DNA of 64,000 nucleotides. Source: Blautia sp. BIOML-A1 (GTDB taxonomy: Bacteria > Bacillota > Clostridia > Lachnospirales > Lachnospiraceae). Positions within the stretch are counted from its first letter, which is position 1, and every line of letters begins with the position of its first letter. The DNA is taken from positions 1-64,000 of the forward strand of contig NZ_WWVR01000010.1 in NCBI RefSeq assembly GCF_009883055.1, read 5' to 3'. Positions 41,691-52,140 of the stretch are shown piece after piece. The notes below the pieces were generated by a model. That model saw only the letters and a list, made by a program, of their open reading frames with translations, searched no databases and was not told the origin of the DNA. Position numbers and translations under genes: made by a program.

Positions 41691-44195
41691 GTACAGGATC
41701 AGTATCCTGCTTCCTGCAAACAGAATCCAGCACAGAATACTTCCCACCGCACCTCCTCTAAGACCCGGAGCCCGGAAGGTAAGAAGAACTGTATGATCTC
41801 CCTCTGGCACTTTACACGCCAGAAAACCAATATCGCCACGCAGAAGCTCTGTCTCTTCTCCATCTATCATAAGACTCCATCCCTTTTCATACGGAATCAT
41901 AAACATGGCATATCCATCCGTCTCTGCATGGATGCTTCCCGTGACAACAGAATCCTTCTGCGGTGCATACAGCATCACAGAAGAACTTTCTTCCGCTGCT
42001 TTCTGTTCTTCTGATTTCAGTTTCCGGATCTCAGATACATCCTGGATCTTTGTCCCGTCTTCCAGTGCGATCGCCTCTCCCAGAAGTTCTTCTCTGGTTT
42101 CTTCTGTACACAGTTCCTTCAGACTTTCCTCCGAGATATCCTGTGAATAGAAATGTGCAGTCTCTGCATCCCGTATATTCTCATGGATATAAAGGCTTCC
42201 TACCTGATCCAGAAGTCTGTACTTCGTTTCATCCGGTTCGCTGTTTCCTGACAGAATATATTTCACGCCGAGAAAAGCCGCCAGCCAGTTATCTTCCACA
42301 TTATTCCAGAAGGTATAATGATTATGATCTGCAAAGAACAGTTCCGGATAACAGATTTCGACAAATTCCTTGATATTTCCGTTCATAACAGAATTATAGG
42401 TTGAGATTCCCCGATATCCCTGACCGGATGAATCCATGGAGACAGTTCCTGAAATATAATCCTTTTCCACACGATAGAAGGTCGGATCTTTTTCTTTTAG
42501 ATAGTTTAAGCAGTCCTTAAGATCAACTCTGTACATTTCCCGGAAGAAATCCTGCGGTTTTTCAAGTTCTGCCCTGTATTTTGTCTCTTTATCCTCTGAG
42601 ATCTTCATCTCTTCATAACGCTTTGTCTCCTGCTCCATCATTTCTGCCGGAACATCTGCTTTTTTCATCGTCACACGATTCTGATAGTTTGTACCTCCCT
42701 CAGACACCACATTCACAACAAGCACAACTCCCAGAAATCCAAGGGTCACATTTCGGATCTGTGTATCTTTCAGGAAGCAGAGTACCGTCAGGCACAGGGC
42801 TGTCAGAATTCCTGTAACTGTCAGGATCAGGATGTTTGTCTTATATTCCTGAAATCCGGCCTGTTCATATCCACATCTGTATGCCCATCCCATAAGGACA
42901 GTTACTCCGAGGATCAGCACAAGATTCAGCCGTCCGCCTTTTCGCATATAATCCCACATCCATGCCATCAGAAGCAGTAATATCGGCATCAGAACAAATG
43001 TATAACGCTGCGTCGGCAATGTAAAATAATTAAATGCCATTCCACCGATCGGGAGTGCCACACCGGCAAAAATCAGGACAGCCGCTCCGTACAGGACTCT
43101 TCTGGCACGTTTTGTCATCTCTGCTCTGTGCAGGACTGCAAGAAACTGCACATTCAGAAAAACAGCCAGTGTTGAGCAGAAAAGTGCCGGATCCTCATAA
43201 TAATTCATCACATACTGCTGAGGTCCCTTTGCCAGTCCATAACCATTCTGTAGGTTGCTTGAGAACATTCTTTTGAGCATGGACAGATAAAACTTACGCG
43301 AATACGGTGTAAAACACTGCCTCAGAAAATCCAGAAGCCCGGTTCCGTCACTGTCCAGTCTGGAAGACACATTCAAAAGAACTTCTGCCATCGGAAGAAA
43401 GACCACAAGGCTCATCCCCACTCCCAGGATCATTTCTGCACAGCCAAGCAGGAATCTCTGGACTCTCTCTTTCCAACTAAGCCCGTCCAGCATCAGAATT
43501 CGAAACACAAGATACAGTCCTGTCGCTGCCAGACACATATATGTGAAATAAACGCTGTAGATTCCGCACAGAAATACCATGACCGGGAACAGTGCCTTAC
43601 CCTTTTTCTTCTGAATAAACTTTTCGCAGAAAAGAAGCATCAGCGGAAAATAGATCACAACAGTTCCAAACTGATAATGCTGTCCCCACACCAGAAGAAA
43701 ACCATTCAGTGCATATACATAAGATGTGATCATCCTGGACAACACACTGAATGAAAACTGCGAGAGAAACCAGTAAAAAGCAAATGCCGCCACCATGATC
43801 TTGAGAATCTGGATCACATTGATGTAGAGAAGCATATGTGCCGGTCCCAGAATCACTCCGGCTCCATAAAGCAGCATCAGAAACGGATCAAACAGATTAA
43901 AGTTAAACTGATTGATTCCCAGTCCGTTATTAAAATCCCAGAGAGAAAAGCTTCCATCTCTCAGATGATTTACAATGCTGGTATAATTCATGATATACTG
44001 CTGCCAGGTATCACTTCCGATATCGTTAAAGATCATCAGATCATTTCCATAGAGATAATCCCGGAACATAAAGCTGCAGCTTGCACTCAGCAGCAGAAAC
44101 AAAAAGCAAAGTGCCCTCACGTCAGGGCTTTGACAAAATCCGGACAGCTTCTGTGCTGTCCGGATCTTTGGTCTGGAATTATTTTTTTCATTCAT
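41664..44195 (-). CDS. yfhO: YfhO-family GT-C-type membrane protein
   Basis: A protein of 843 residues with about 12 membrane helices and a large C-terminal extracellular domain. The first outer loop has FNDIGSDTWQQYI, with the acidic residues of a GT-C active site. YfhO of Bacillus acts in three-part systems that glycosylate teichoic acids outside the membrane, using a lipid-P sugar. Here the ArnC-like GT2 (58134) and the SMR pair (59093-59820) could supply such a donor. Starts 5 bases after the rfbD stop (last gene of the long minus-strand operon). Its substrate is unknown. Confidence 0.88.
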   Translation of the reverse strand: MNEKNNSRPKIRTAQKLSGFCQSPDVRALCFLFLLLSASCSFMFRDYLYGNDLMIFNDIGSDTWQQYIMNYTSIVNHLRDGSFSLWDFNNGLGINQFNFNLFDPFLMLLYGAGVILGPAHMLLYINVIQILKIMVAAFAFYWFLSQFSFSVLSRMITSYVYALNGFLLVWGQHYQFGTVVIYFPLMLLFCEKFIQKKKGKALFPVMVFLCGIYSVYFTYMCLAATGLYLVFRILMLDGLSWKERVQRFLLGCAEMILGVGMSLVVFLPMAEVLLNVSSRLDSDGTGLLDFLRQCFTPYSRKFYLSMLKRMFSSNLQNGYGLAKGPQQYVMNYYEDPALFCSTLAVFLNVQFLAVLHRAEMTKRARRVLYGAAVLIFAGVALPIGGMAFNYFTLPTQRYTFVLMPILLLLMAWMWDYMRKGGRLNLVLILGVTVLMGWAYRCGYEQAGFQEYKTNILILTVTGILTALCLTVLCFLKDTQIRNVTLGFLGVVLVVNVVSEGGTNYQNRVTMKKADVPAEMMEQETKRYEEMKISEDKETKYRAELEKPQDFFREMYRVDLKDCLNYLKEKDPTFYRVEKDYISGTVSMDSSGQGYRGISTYNSVMNGNIKEFVEICYPELFFADHNHYTFWNNVEDNWLAAFLGVKYILSGNSEPDETKYRLLDQVGSLYIHENIRDAETAHFYSQDISEESLKELCTEETREELLGEAIALEDGTKIQDVSEIRKLKSEEQKAAEESSSVMLYAPQKDSVVTGSIHAETDGYAMFMIPYEKGWSLMIDGEETELLRGDIGFLACKVPEGDHTVLLTFRAPGLRGGAVGSILCWILFAGSRILILYKKEKSASA

Positions 44196-44199
44196 CAGT

Positions 44200-45048
44200 T
44201 TACATAATTTCCTTCAAATAGCGTTTAAGAGCATCTTTCCAGTCCGGAAGACGAGTAAATCCATGCTCTTCCAGTTTCTTTTTCTCCATACGGCTGTTCG
44301 ACGGACGTTTTGCCTTTGCAGGATATTCTGCGGAGCTTACAGGCAGAACCCTGACATCCATACCTGCCTGACGGAAGATTTCTTTTGCAAAGTCGCACCA
44401 GGAGATATATCCGCCCTCATTGGTCGCATGATATTTTCCGTACTCTTCTTTTTCCAGCATATCCACCAGAAGTCTTGCCAGATCATAGGTATAGGTCGGT
44501 GTACCGATCTGATCATCTACAACCGTCAGAGTGTCATGTGTTTTGCCGAGATTCAGCATAGTCTTGATGAAGTTCTTGCCATTCAGGCCAAACACCCACG
44601 CAATACGGACAATATAATAATGAGGAGCATACTTTTCTACTGCAACCTCTCCCTCATATTTGGACTGACCATAGACATTCAGCGGTTCCACAACCGGATC
44701 ATCCGGCTCCCACGGGCGGGTTCCCTGACCGTCAAACACATAGTCCGTGCTGATATATACCATCGGAATATCAAGTTTTCCACACATCTTTGCAATATTT
44801 GCGGTTCCATCCACATTTACTTTATGGCAAACCTCCTGATTATCCTCAGCAGCATCTACTGCAGTCCAGGCAGCACAGTGGACGACCTTGTCCGGCTGAA
44901 CTTCTGTCATTACTTTTTCTACAGCCTCACTGTCTGTTATGTCCATCTCTGCAACATCAACGCCGACACCTTCATAACCTCTTCTGGCCAGCTCATTCAT
45001 CACATCATATCCAAGCTGTCCCTTTACGCCTGTTACTAATACTTTCAT
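44200..45048 (-). CDS. rfbD: dTDP-4-dehydrorhamnose reductase
   Basis: A protein of 282 residues from ATG 45048 (AGGAGG 9 bases upstream; the TTG at 45054 is too close to it). NAD(P)-binding GVKGQLGYDV at the start (family GxxGQLG), the YVFDG and YGQSKYEGE motif with the catalytic Tyr/Lys, and WVFG. Last step to dTDP-L-rhamnose. It is separated by nine kilobases from rfbC and rfbA but is in the same operon direction. Confidence 0.95.
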   Translation of the reverse strand: MKVLVTGVKGQLGYDVMNELARRGYEGVGVDVAEMDITDSEAVEKVMTEVQPDKVVHCAAWTAVDAAEDNQEVCHKVNVDGTANIAKMCGKLDIPMVYISTDYVFDGQGTRPWEPDDPVVEPLNVYGQSKYEGEVAVEKYAPHYYIVRIAWVFGLNGKNFIKTMLNLGKTHDTLTVVDDQIGTPTYTYDLARLLVDMLEKEEYGKYHATNEGGYISWCDFAKEIFRQAGMDVRVLPVSSAEYPAKAKRPSNSRMEKKKLEEHGFTRLPDWKDALKRYLKEIM

Positions 45049-45061
45049 TTCCAAAATCCTC

Positions 45062-47506
45062 CTATATACGTCTCAGTGAAAAATCCTGACTCTTCAGGGT
45101 CAGATTCGGATTGTAATACGGATCCCCGTTTCTCAGAATATCCGGCCACCGTTTCTCAAAGATCTGGATCTCTTTATTAAATCTCGCAACCTTTTCCGGA
45201 GTATCCTCAAGACCTCTGGACTTGGATTCATAATGGTACAATTCCGCATATGGATTGTATACGATCAGATATCCTGCTGCCCTGAGCTTCATACAGAAGT
45301 CAATATCATTAAAAGCAACTGCAAGTTCTTCTGTAAGACCGCCGACCTTATCAAAGGCTTTTCTCTTCACCATCATGCAGGCTGCCGTCACTGCACTGTA
45401 ATCCTGCGCACAGATGATCCTGTGGCAGTATCCGGTAGTTCCTCTTGGCTGAAGCACAAAACAGTGACCTGCAATTCCTCCGAAGCCGATCACAACACCG
45501 GCATGCTGGATCGTATCATCCTCATAATACATTCTGGCTCCGACCGCTCCCACATCACTTCTCATGCAATAGCCAAGAAGCTCCTCCAGACAGTCCGGAT
45601 TGATGATCTCCGTGTCATTGTTAAGAAGAAGCAGATATTCCCCTTTCGCAAAGGATGCACCATAATTATTGATTGCGGAATAATTGAACTCTCTGTCCCA
45701 GTAGACCACATGCGCTTTCGGATTGGAAGCCTCCAGTTCCTTGTAATACTGAAATGTCTTCTCGTCTGTACTGTTGTTCTCCACAATGATATACTCATAA
45801 TTCTGATACGTTGACTTCTTATCAATAGAATCCATACAGCGTTTCAGGTCCTCAATATGGTCCTTGTTCGGAATGACAATGGAGATCAGCGGATCATGGT
45901 CACGAATAAATCTTGTCCTGTAAAGTCCCAGAAATTCTCCCTGATAAACTTCTGCATGGATGCCGGTTCTCTCATAATGTGCCTCAATTGCACGTTTTCC
46001 TGCCTCGAATGCGTAAGTTTTGCTTTCCGGATTCTCAGCTGTAGAATCCTCATGGCATCTCCAGTGATACAGAATCTTGGGAATGTGATAAATTTCTGAC
46101 GGATTCACTGCCTCAATACAGCGGAAAATAAAATCATAATCCTGTGCTCCGTCAAATTCTGAACGAAGCGTGCCAACCTTGTCAATGACCTTTCTGTCAA
46201 CCACAAACAAATGACAGATATAATTTACCGTACAGAGCAGATCCGGATTATAATCCGGTTTAAAATGCGGCTGGAAGAATTTATGCCCATCCATAGACAT
46301 CTTATCCTCATCAGAATACAGAACACGAATCTTTCTGTCTTTGTTCAGAGCCTTGACACACTCAAACAGTGCGTGCGGTGTAAGCTCATCATCATGGTCT
46401 GCAAAAGCAATATAATCACCTGTGGCGATCTCGATTCCTGCATTTGTATTCTCTGAAATCTGCAGTGCTCTCTCATGAGAAACCACTTTGATCCTCTCAT
46501 CCGAGGCTTCCAGTTCTTTGAGCAGTCCTGCTATCGGAGAATTTGCCCCGCTTCCGTCAGAAAGACAGAGTTCCCAGTTCGGATATGTCTGTGCTTTGAC
46601 CGTCTCCACCAGCTGTCTGAGATATTTCTCGGGAGTCTTGTATAATGGGATTACAATTGAAATCTTTGGCTGAAATTCAAACTTCTCCCTCTTCTGTTTT
46701 TCGAGTTCTTTCTGACTCGGAAGATGTCGGAGAATCCATTTCTGATATGGAATCTCTCTTGTGGAAGCCGTTTTGACTTTTGCCACGATCTTACCTGCAA
46801 GTGCTGCACTTCCCTGACTTCTCCAGTAACGCAGTCCCTTCTTTGCATACTTCTCGATTTTTTTGCTGAGAACAACTGCCGGCTGAAGATGTGCAATATG
46901 GACAGCCTTAGTATTTCCTGCATAAAAAACGATGTAAACTACTTTTCCGGTAAGATTTGTCAGTTCCACAAAGAATCCTGTCTTATCATGGATCTCTGTT
47001 TCTTCATAGAGCTGCTCCACATCCACTCGCTCCGTGCGAAGGATCTCTGCCTGGATCTTCTGTTTATTTTCATCAAAAATCTGGATCCTCACCGGCTCTG
47101 CCGCAACAGCCCAGCCACGTACCCTGAGAAATCCCTGCTGAACCTTCTCTTCTTCAATAAAAAACTGTGGTTTATTTCTTCGCTTTTCCAGATCCTTGAC
47201 AGGAACAGAAAACCAGCAGAAAGTTTTGTCCGGCATATCCGCATAAATAGAAAGTTTCTGAAATCCATCCAGCGACTCCGGAAGACAAATCTCAGCTGTG
47301 ATCCTCTCCCCCCGCATAAGGTCAGGATCCTTGAATCTCTCCAGTGCGCTGACCATCTCAAGCTTCTTGATCTCCGCTTTTACCTCTGACCCGTCCAGGC
47401 AGGCACGCATTTTTGCCTCTTTCGGCCATGTCCCCTGAAGGATGTAACAACACGGATCCTGAAGATGAAACCTGTCTTTGGTCACTTCAAAAATTTCTCT
47501 TGCCAT
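45062..47506 (-). CDS. Tandem-domain GT2 glycosyltransferase, 814 residues, with N-terminal beta domain
   Basis: An N-terminal region of about 270 residues predicted as beta-rich modules (for example GFLRVRGWAVAAEPVRIQIF), then two GT-A domains: the first (about 280-500) with ISIVIPLYKTPEKYLRQLVE and FADHDDEL, the second (about 540-800) with ISIVIPNKDHIEDLKRCMDS and LLLNNDTEI. Both acidic sites are intact. Closely related to the neighbour at 47529, apparently by duplication. Probably builds the repeat unit of the polymer; rhamnose as donor is suggested by the rfb genes. The ribosome binding site is weak. Confidence 0.88.
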   Translation of the reverse strand: MAREIFEVTKDRFHLQDPCCYILQGTWPKEAKMRACLDGSEVKAEIKKLEMVSALERFKDPDLMRGERITAEICLPESLDGFQKLSIYADMPDKTFCWFSVPVKDLEKRRNKPQFFIEEEKVQQGFLRVRGWAVAAEPVRIQIFDENKQKIQAEILRTERVDVEQLYEETEIHDKTGFFVELTNLTGKVVYIVFYAGNTKAVHIAHLQPAVVLSKKIEKYAKKGLRYWRSQGSAALAGKIVAKVKTASTREIPYQKWILRHLPSQKELEKQKREKFEFQPKISIVIPLYKTPEKYLRQLVETVKAQTYPNWELCLSDGSGANSPIAGLLKELEASDERIKVVSHERALQISENTNAGIEIATGDYIAFADHDDELTPHALFECVKALNKDRKIRVLYSDEDKMSMDGHKFFQPHFKPDYNPDLLCTVNYICHLFVVDRKVIDKVGTLRSEFDGAQDYDFIFRCIEAVNPSEIYHIPKILYHWRCHEDSTAENPESKTYAFEAGKRAIEAHYERTGIHAEVYQGEFLGLYRTRFIRDHDPLISIVIPNKDHIEDLKRCMDSIDKKSTYQNYEYIIVENNSTDEKTFQYYKELEASNPKAHVVYWDREFNYSAINNYGASFAKGEYLLLLNNDTEIINPDCLEELLGYCMRSDVGAVGARMYYEDDTIQHAGVVIGFGGIAGHCFVLQPRGTTGYCHRIICAQDYSAVTAACMMVKRKAFDKVGGLTEELAVAFNDIDFCMKLRAAGYLIVYNPYAELYHYESKSRGLEDTPEKVARFNKEIQIFEKRWPDILRNGDPYYNPNLTLKSQDFSLRRI

Positions 47507-47528
47507 AATCTATATCCAACCTCATTTC

Positions 47529-49946
47529 TCAGTCTTCTCTCAGGGAACAATCCCCCTCTGTCACAGAAAGATTCGGGCTGTAATACGGGTCTCCCATCTC
47601 AAGCTGCTGCGCCCATTTCTCCTGGAATCTCTTTACCTCTTTATCAAAACGGAACTGTTTTTCCGGTGTATCTTCCAGTCCCCTTGATTTTGATTCATAA
47701 TGATACAGCTCTGCATAAGGTGTAAAAACAATCTTCTTTCCTGACGCACGGAATTTCATGCACAGATCAATATCGTTAAATGCCACCTGGAAGGTTTCAT
47801 CAAAACCTTTCACCGAATCAAATTCAGATTTTTTTACCATCATGCAGGCTGCCGTCACTGCACTGATCTCCTGCACGCTGATCATACGTCCAAAATATCC
47901 CGGATCTTCTCTGGAAGCACGGCACATAATATGCCCTGCAATTCCGCCAAGTCCCAGAACAACGCCCGCATGCTGGATCGTATCATCCGGATAGTACAGT
48001 TTTGCTCCCACAGCCGCCACATTTTCCTGCTGACAGTTCTGGAGCATTTCCTCGATCCAGTCAGGTGTCAGGATTTCCACATCATTATTCAGAAACAGAA
48101 GGTATTCACCCTGTGCTTCCTCTGCAGCAAAATTATTGATCGCAGAATAGTTGAATTCTTTTTCCCAGGTCAGCACCCTTACCTTCGGATAGCGCTCCGG
48201 AAGTTTTTTATAATATTCAAAGGTTTCTTCCTTCTCGCTGTTATTCTCCACGATCAGAACCTCGTAATTACGGTAGGTGGATTTCCGTGACATGGAAAAA
48301 AGGCACAGTTCCAGATCATCTGTATGATCCTTGTTCGGAATGATGATCGATACCATAGGATTTCCCTGAACCTTTATATGGCTTCTGTACCAGCCCGGAC
48401 GCTCCGTCATATCTACCTTCGCATCAATTCCCATTCTCTGATAATGCTCACGGATAGCTTTTCTTCCCGCCTCATAGGCATATGCCTTGCTGGAAGGATC
48501 TGCCGCAGTGGAATCCATGTGACATCTCCAGTGATACAGCACTTTCGGGATATGTGTGATCTTCTTCGCCTTTTCACAGCAGCGTAAGATAAAATCAAAA
48601 TCCTGTGCCCCGTCAAATTCCGAACGGAGCATTCCGGTTTCATCTGTCAGACTTTTTCTGACTACAAAAATATGACAGATATAATTGTTTTCCCTCAGAC
48701 GAAAGAGATTAAAATCTGGCTTGAAATTCGGGTCAAAATAGTGCTGCCCGTCCATACTGACCTTATCCTCATCTGTGTAGACCACATCTGCATCTGTGTC
48801 ATTTATGGCTTTTACGATTTCATAAAGAGCATCCGGCTCCAGTGTGTCATCATGATCACAGAACATGAGATACTCGCCCTTCGCCAGTTCTGCCGCCGCA
48901 TTTGTATTGGCTGAAATACCCCCGTTTTCTTTCAGTTTCTGATAAACAATACGTTTTTCTCTTCCGTAATGTTTTTCAAGAAACTCCTTCGCCTTATCAT
49001 CCGGACTTCCGTCGGCCAGACACAGCTGCCAGTTTTCGTAAGACTGTCTGCGGACAGATTCGATCAGCTCCTTAAGATACGGAAGCGGTGTACAGTACAG
49101 CGGAATTACAATGCTGATCAACGGTTTCTGTGCAAAAGAAGCATGCTTCTGCCTGCGGAGTACCCGCTTATCTGCTTTATGCCGTGCGAGCCACGCTTCA
49201 TAACCGCCCTCAGCCACATTTTCTTTTCCAAAGAGTCTGCCAAAGAGTCCCTTCGGCTTATTTTCTTTTCGGAGTGCTTCAATATCAATATTACATGTTT
49301 TTGTGACAGAATCACCGCAGAAATGAAGAATGATCTCTCTTCCTTTGATTTCCGGAAGTGCCGCTGATATGCGAAATCCAATTTCCTGCATCTTATATTC
49401 TTCATCAAGATTTCTTCGTTCAACCACATCCGGTCTGCGTCCGCGGCTAATCCGGCAGTCCAGAAGTGACGCGTCCTCCTGATGCACAGTCACATCCACG
49501 CTTCCCCTCTGGTCAACAACCCAGCCCTGGATCTCCAGCATCGTATCGTAAAGGATCTCTACCCGGTCCAGGTGATATTCTACCAGATTTTCCTTGATCA
49601 GCTCATCAAGCTCCTCTGCATTGATCTCCCAGATACTGATGCGTTCCTCGTCATGACGGAGAAACAATTCCAGACTCTGATATTTTTCTGCCAGCTTCAG
49701 TACCTCCGGAATCCGGACTGTAAATCCGGGAAGAAAATCACCGAATTCACAGCCAAGTGCCTGTGCGACATCCGGTCGTTCTCTTCGCTGGATCTGCGGA
49801 AGCTCAACAGTGTCATAGCCATCTCCCAGAAGTTCAAACTCATATACTTTTCTTTCCGGATGTGCATACCAGCCATCCAGGCTCAGAACATGTCCATGTC
49901 TGTCATCGTAACGTTCTTCATCTATGCTGAAACAAAAATTTTCCAT
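47529..49946 (-). CDS. Tandem-domain GT2 glycosyltransferase, 805 residues, with N-terminal beta domain
   Basis: Same layout as the 814-residue neighbour: an N-terminal beta-rich module (about 1-230) with LSLDGWYAHPERKVYEFELL and IQGWVVDQRGSVDVTV, then GT-A one (ISIVIPLYCTPLPYLKELIE, FCDHDDTL) and GT-A two (VSIIIPNKDHTDDLELCLFS, LFLNNDVEI). The C-terminal 240 residues are especially alike in the two proteins; the N-terminal modules differ most, which may set acceptor or partner choice. AGGGGA precedes ATG. Confidence 0.88.
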   Translation of the reverse strand: MENFCFSIDEERYDDRHGHVLSLDGWYAHPERKVYEFELLGDGYDTVELPQIQRRERPDVAQALGCEFGDFLPGFTVRIPEVLKLAEKYQSLELFLRHDEERISIWEINAEELDELIKENLVEYHLDRVEILYDTMLEIQGWVVDQRGSVDVTVHQEDASLLDCRISRGRRPDVVERRNLDEEYKMQEIGFRISAALPEIKGREIILHFCGDSVTKTCNIDIEALRKENKPKGLFGRLFGKENVAEGGYEAWLARHKADKRVLRRQKHASFAQKPLISIVIPLYCTPLPYLKELIESVRRQSYENWQLCLADGSPDDKAKEFLEKHYGREKRIVYQKLKENGGISANTNAAAELAKGEYLMFCDHDDTLEPDALYEIVKAINDTDADVVYTDEDKVSMDGQHYFDPNFKPDFNLFRLRENNYICHIFVVRKSLTDETGMLRSEFDGAQDFDFILRCCEKAKKITHIPKVLYHWRCHMDSTAADPSSKAYAYEAGRKAIREHYQRMGIDAKVDMTERPGWYRSHIKVQGNPMVSIIIPNKDHTDDLELCLFSMSRKSTYRNYEVLIVENNSEKEETFEYYKKLPERYPKVRVLTWEKEFNYSAINNFAAEEAQGEYLLFLNNDVEILTPDWIEEMLQNCQQENVAAVGAKLYYPDDTIQHAGVVLGLGGIAGHIMCRASREDPGYFGRMISVQEISAVTAACMMVKKSEFDSVKGFDETFQVAFNDIDLCMKFRASGKKIVFTPYAELYHYESKSRGLEDTPEKQFRFDKEVKRFQEKWAQQLEMGDPYYSPNLSVTEGDCSLRED

Positions 49947-49956
49947 GTTCTATCCC

Positions 49957-52140
49957 CTACTTATTTTTCTTGATGCTGCGGTACAATTTCCAGACTCTGG
50001 TGTTTTCCATCTGCCGGATTTTCTCGTTCAGATGACGGATCTCCATATCCTTCTGTGAAGACACCTGTGAGAATTTCCGCCAGAATTCTTCTCTGGCTTC
50101 CTGCTCTTTCAATACCTCGATTTCAATATCCAGTGTATTTTCCTGAATATCATCGATGATAAACTGCGGATCACCTGCTCCGAAATAATATTTTCCATCT
50201 CCCATATCAAATCCGTTGGTCTGGAAAATAACCGGTCTGCCGTCTTCAAATGCAAGTTTCCTAAGAAGAAGTCCGCCCATTGCCTCACCGGGATCCAGGC
50301 GCAGTCTCTTTACTCCCTGCGGGATCCGTATTTTCAGACAAAGACCTGCCTTTGCCATCGGATAAATCTCCGAATCATTTTCACTGAAATCTTTACCTCT
50401 GTCATAAAAAACCTGAAGTTTTCTTTCCGCCCCCGCAATACGAAGCTGTTCATAGAATGACAATGCATCGGCTTTTCCCGGAGAGACATCTTCATACATA
50501 TCAAGAAGCGGAACATGGCTGCCCTTGATATAATTCTGGAAATTGTGCTCCATCTCTTCATATACTTCCAGTTCCCTCGCTGTAAGTCCGGCCTTGCTGT
50601 AGAAATCCAGATCTTTCAGTGCACGGCGTTTGCCGTCGCTTTCCAGATAATAGTGGATCATCCTGTAAATTATATAATTAGCAGGAACAGGGAAACGGAA
50701 AGACCATTCATAATCGATCACGGAAACCCTGTCGTCATCGATCAGGATATTGGCCGGTACCAGGTCAATGTTTGAGATTCCACTGCAGGAAAATGTACCT
50801 TCCAGTGAAACATTTCCGAATACTTTGACAAATTCCGGTGTCTTATAAAATGTCTCTCTGCTGTGGATCCGGCGTACTTTATCAATATAATGGAACAGAA
50901 GCTTCTCTGCTTCTTCGTTCCTGCCCTGCTTCACAAAGATATCCAGATGTTCTTCCAGTGTCCTGCCTTTGAGAAATTCCAACTGTACTCCCTGTTTATC
51001 CAGCGTGCACTGATTCAGTTCCAGCCCTTCTTTTGCATAGATCCTTGACATTTCTCTGGAGATGGATTCCAGATTCTTTACATGGGCTTCCGCCGCTGTT
51101 TCTGTTGGGACTTTCCGCACAAATACATCTTTTTTGTTATGTTTACAGATATCTGTACGAAGTGCGAATTTTGCTGATCTTTCATTTGAAAACTTAGAAT
51201 ATACTGTTTCAATTTCCGGTTTTTCTTTTCCGATCAGAAGCAGAAAGGAATTTGAAAATGTCGGGAACAGATCGTTATCCAGGAGAGAATCATACACCGG
51301 AGATTCCTGAAAAAGCTGCAGACGAAGTCTGTCATAATTGGTTTCCAGCCTGTTCAGTTCTCCTTTGAACGGAAGACGCTCATCTGAATAAATAGTCATT
51401 GGAAGTTTATAATCCGGGAATGGATAATACCAGGATGCTTTGAGACCACCTGCTTCTTTGAGAATCGAACCAAACTCTTTCTTTGTAAATGTCTTCACTC
51501 CGCTGGTAGTCGGATAGCCTTCCAGTCCTTCAAACAATGTACCAAAATGATCCTCTGTACAGCCTGCCCAGTATTTCAGACCAAAACGGTTTTCGATTGC
51601 AAGGACGATCTTTCCATCCGGCTTGAGATGCCTGGAAATGATCTTCAGAAAATCCACATACGGTGTATCACTCTGGATATAAGCCTCTCCATACTCAAAT
51701 ACGCCAATAAGTGTGATATAATCATATTTTTCTGTGAGATTCTTCTCAATATCCTGGAAATTTCCCATGAGAATCTTGAGATTATCAAAAGCCTTATGTC
51801 TGTTGGCATTGATCAGACTTCTTTTGCGTGACAGTTCAATACAGGTCACCTTCTTTGCTTTTTTGCACAGAGCACCTGTTACCGCACCACAGCCGGAGCC
51901 AATCTCCAGAACGTTTTCCTCTCCTGTAAACGGAAGCCAGCTTAAGATATTTTCTCTTATATGTGAAAAATGATACAGGATCGGCCAGCTTTTGCGCTCT
52001 GCGATCACCTGATTCCATTCTTCCTCCGGATAAGTTCTGGCGATCTCAAGCATCTCATCTTCGATCGCACCGTCCGTATATAAATCTTTTCCCGGATAAT
52101 ACGTATCATCCAGCACAACCTGTCCTATTTTTTCACTCAT
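49957..52140 (-). CDS. WbdD-like bifunctional methyltransferase-kinase with C-terminal coiled coil
   Basis: A protein of 727 residues. Residues about 60-310: SAM methyltransferase, motif I VLEIGSGCG (77-85). Residues about 330-560: a small-molecule-kinase fold with K343 in VFVRKVP, the catalytic D459-x4-N464 (NIDLVPANIL) and D476 (VIDYEW). Residues 600-675 are beta-rich, and 678-713 form a charged coiled coil, ending in VWKLYRSIKKNK. In E. coli O9a, WbdD caps the polymer with phosphate and methyl and sets its length through a coiled coil; domain order and context match. It overlaps the wzt stop by 4 bases, so is translated with the exporter. The assignment is by architecture, not close similarity. 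Confidence 0.75.
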   Translation of the reverse strand: MSEKIGQVVLDDTYYPGKDLYTDGAIEDEMLEIARTYPEEEWNQVIAERKSWPILYHFSHIRENILSWLPFTGEENVLEIGSGCGAVTGALCKKAKKVTCIELSRKRSLINANRHKAFDNLKILMGNFQDIEKNLTEKYDYITLIGVFEYGEAYIQSDTPYVDFLKIISRHLKPDGKIVLAIENRFGLKYWAGCTEDHFGTLFEGLEGYPTTSGVKTFTKKEFGSILKEAGGLKASWYYPFPDYKLPMTIYSDERLPFKGELNRLETNYDRLRLQLFQESPVYDSLLDNDLFPTFSNSFLLLIGKEKPEIETVYSKFSNERSAKFALRTDICKHNKKDVFVRKVPTETAAEAHVKNLESISREMSRIYAKEGLELNQCTLDKQGVQLEFLKGRTLEEHLDIFVKQGRNEEAEKLLFHYIDKVRRIHSRETFYKTPEFVKVFGNVSLEGTFSCSGISNIDLVPANILIDDDRVSVIDYEWSFRFPVPANYIIYRMIHYYLESDGKRRALKDLDFYSKAGLTARELEVYEEMEHNFQNYIKGSHVPLLDMYEDVSPGKADALSFYEQLRIAGAERKLQVFYDRGKDFSENDSEIYPMAKAGLCLKIRIPQGVKRLRLDPGEAMGGLLLRKLAFEDGRPVIFQTNGFDMGDGKYYFGAGDPQFIIDDIQENTLDIEIEVLKEQEAREEFWRKFSQVSSQKDMEIRHLNEKIRQMENTRVWKLYRSIKKNK

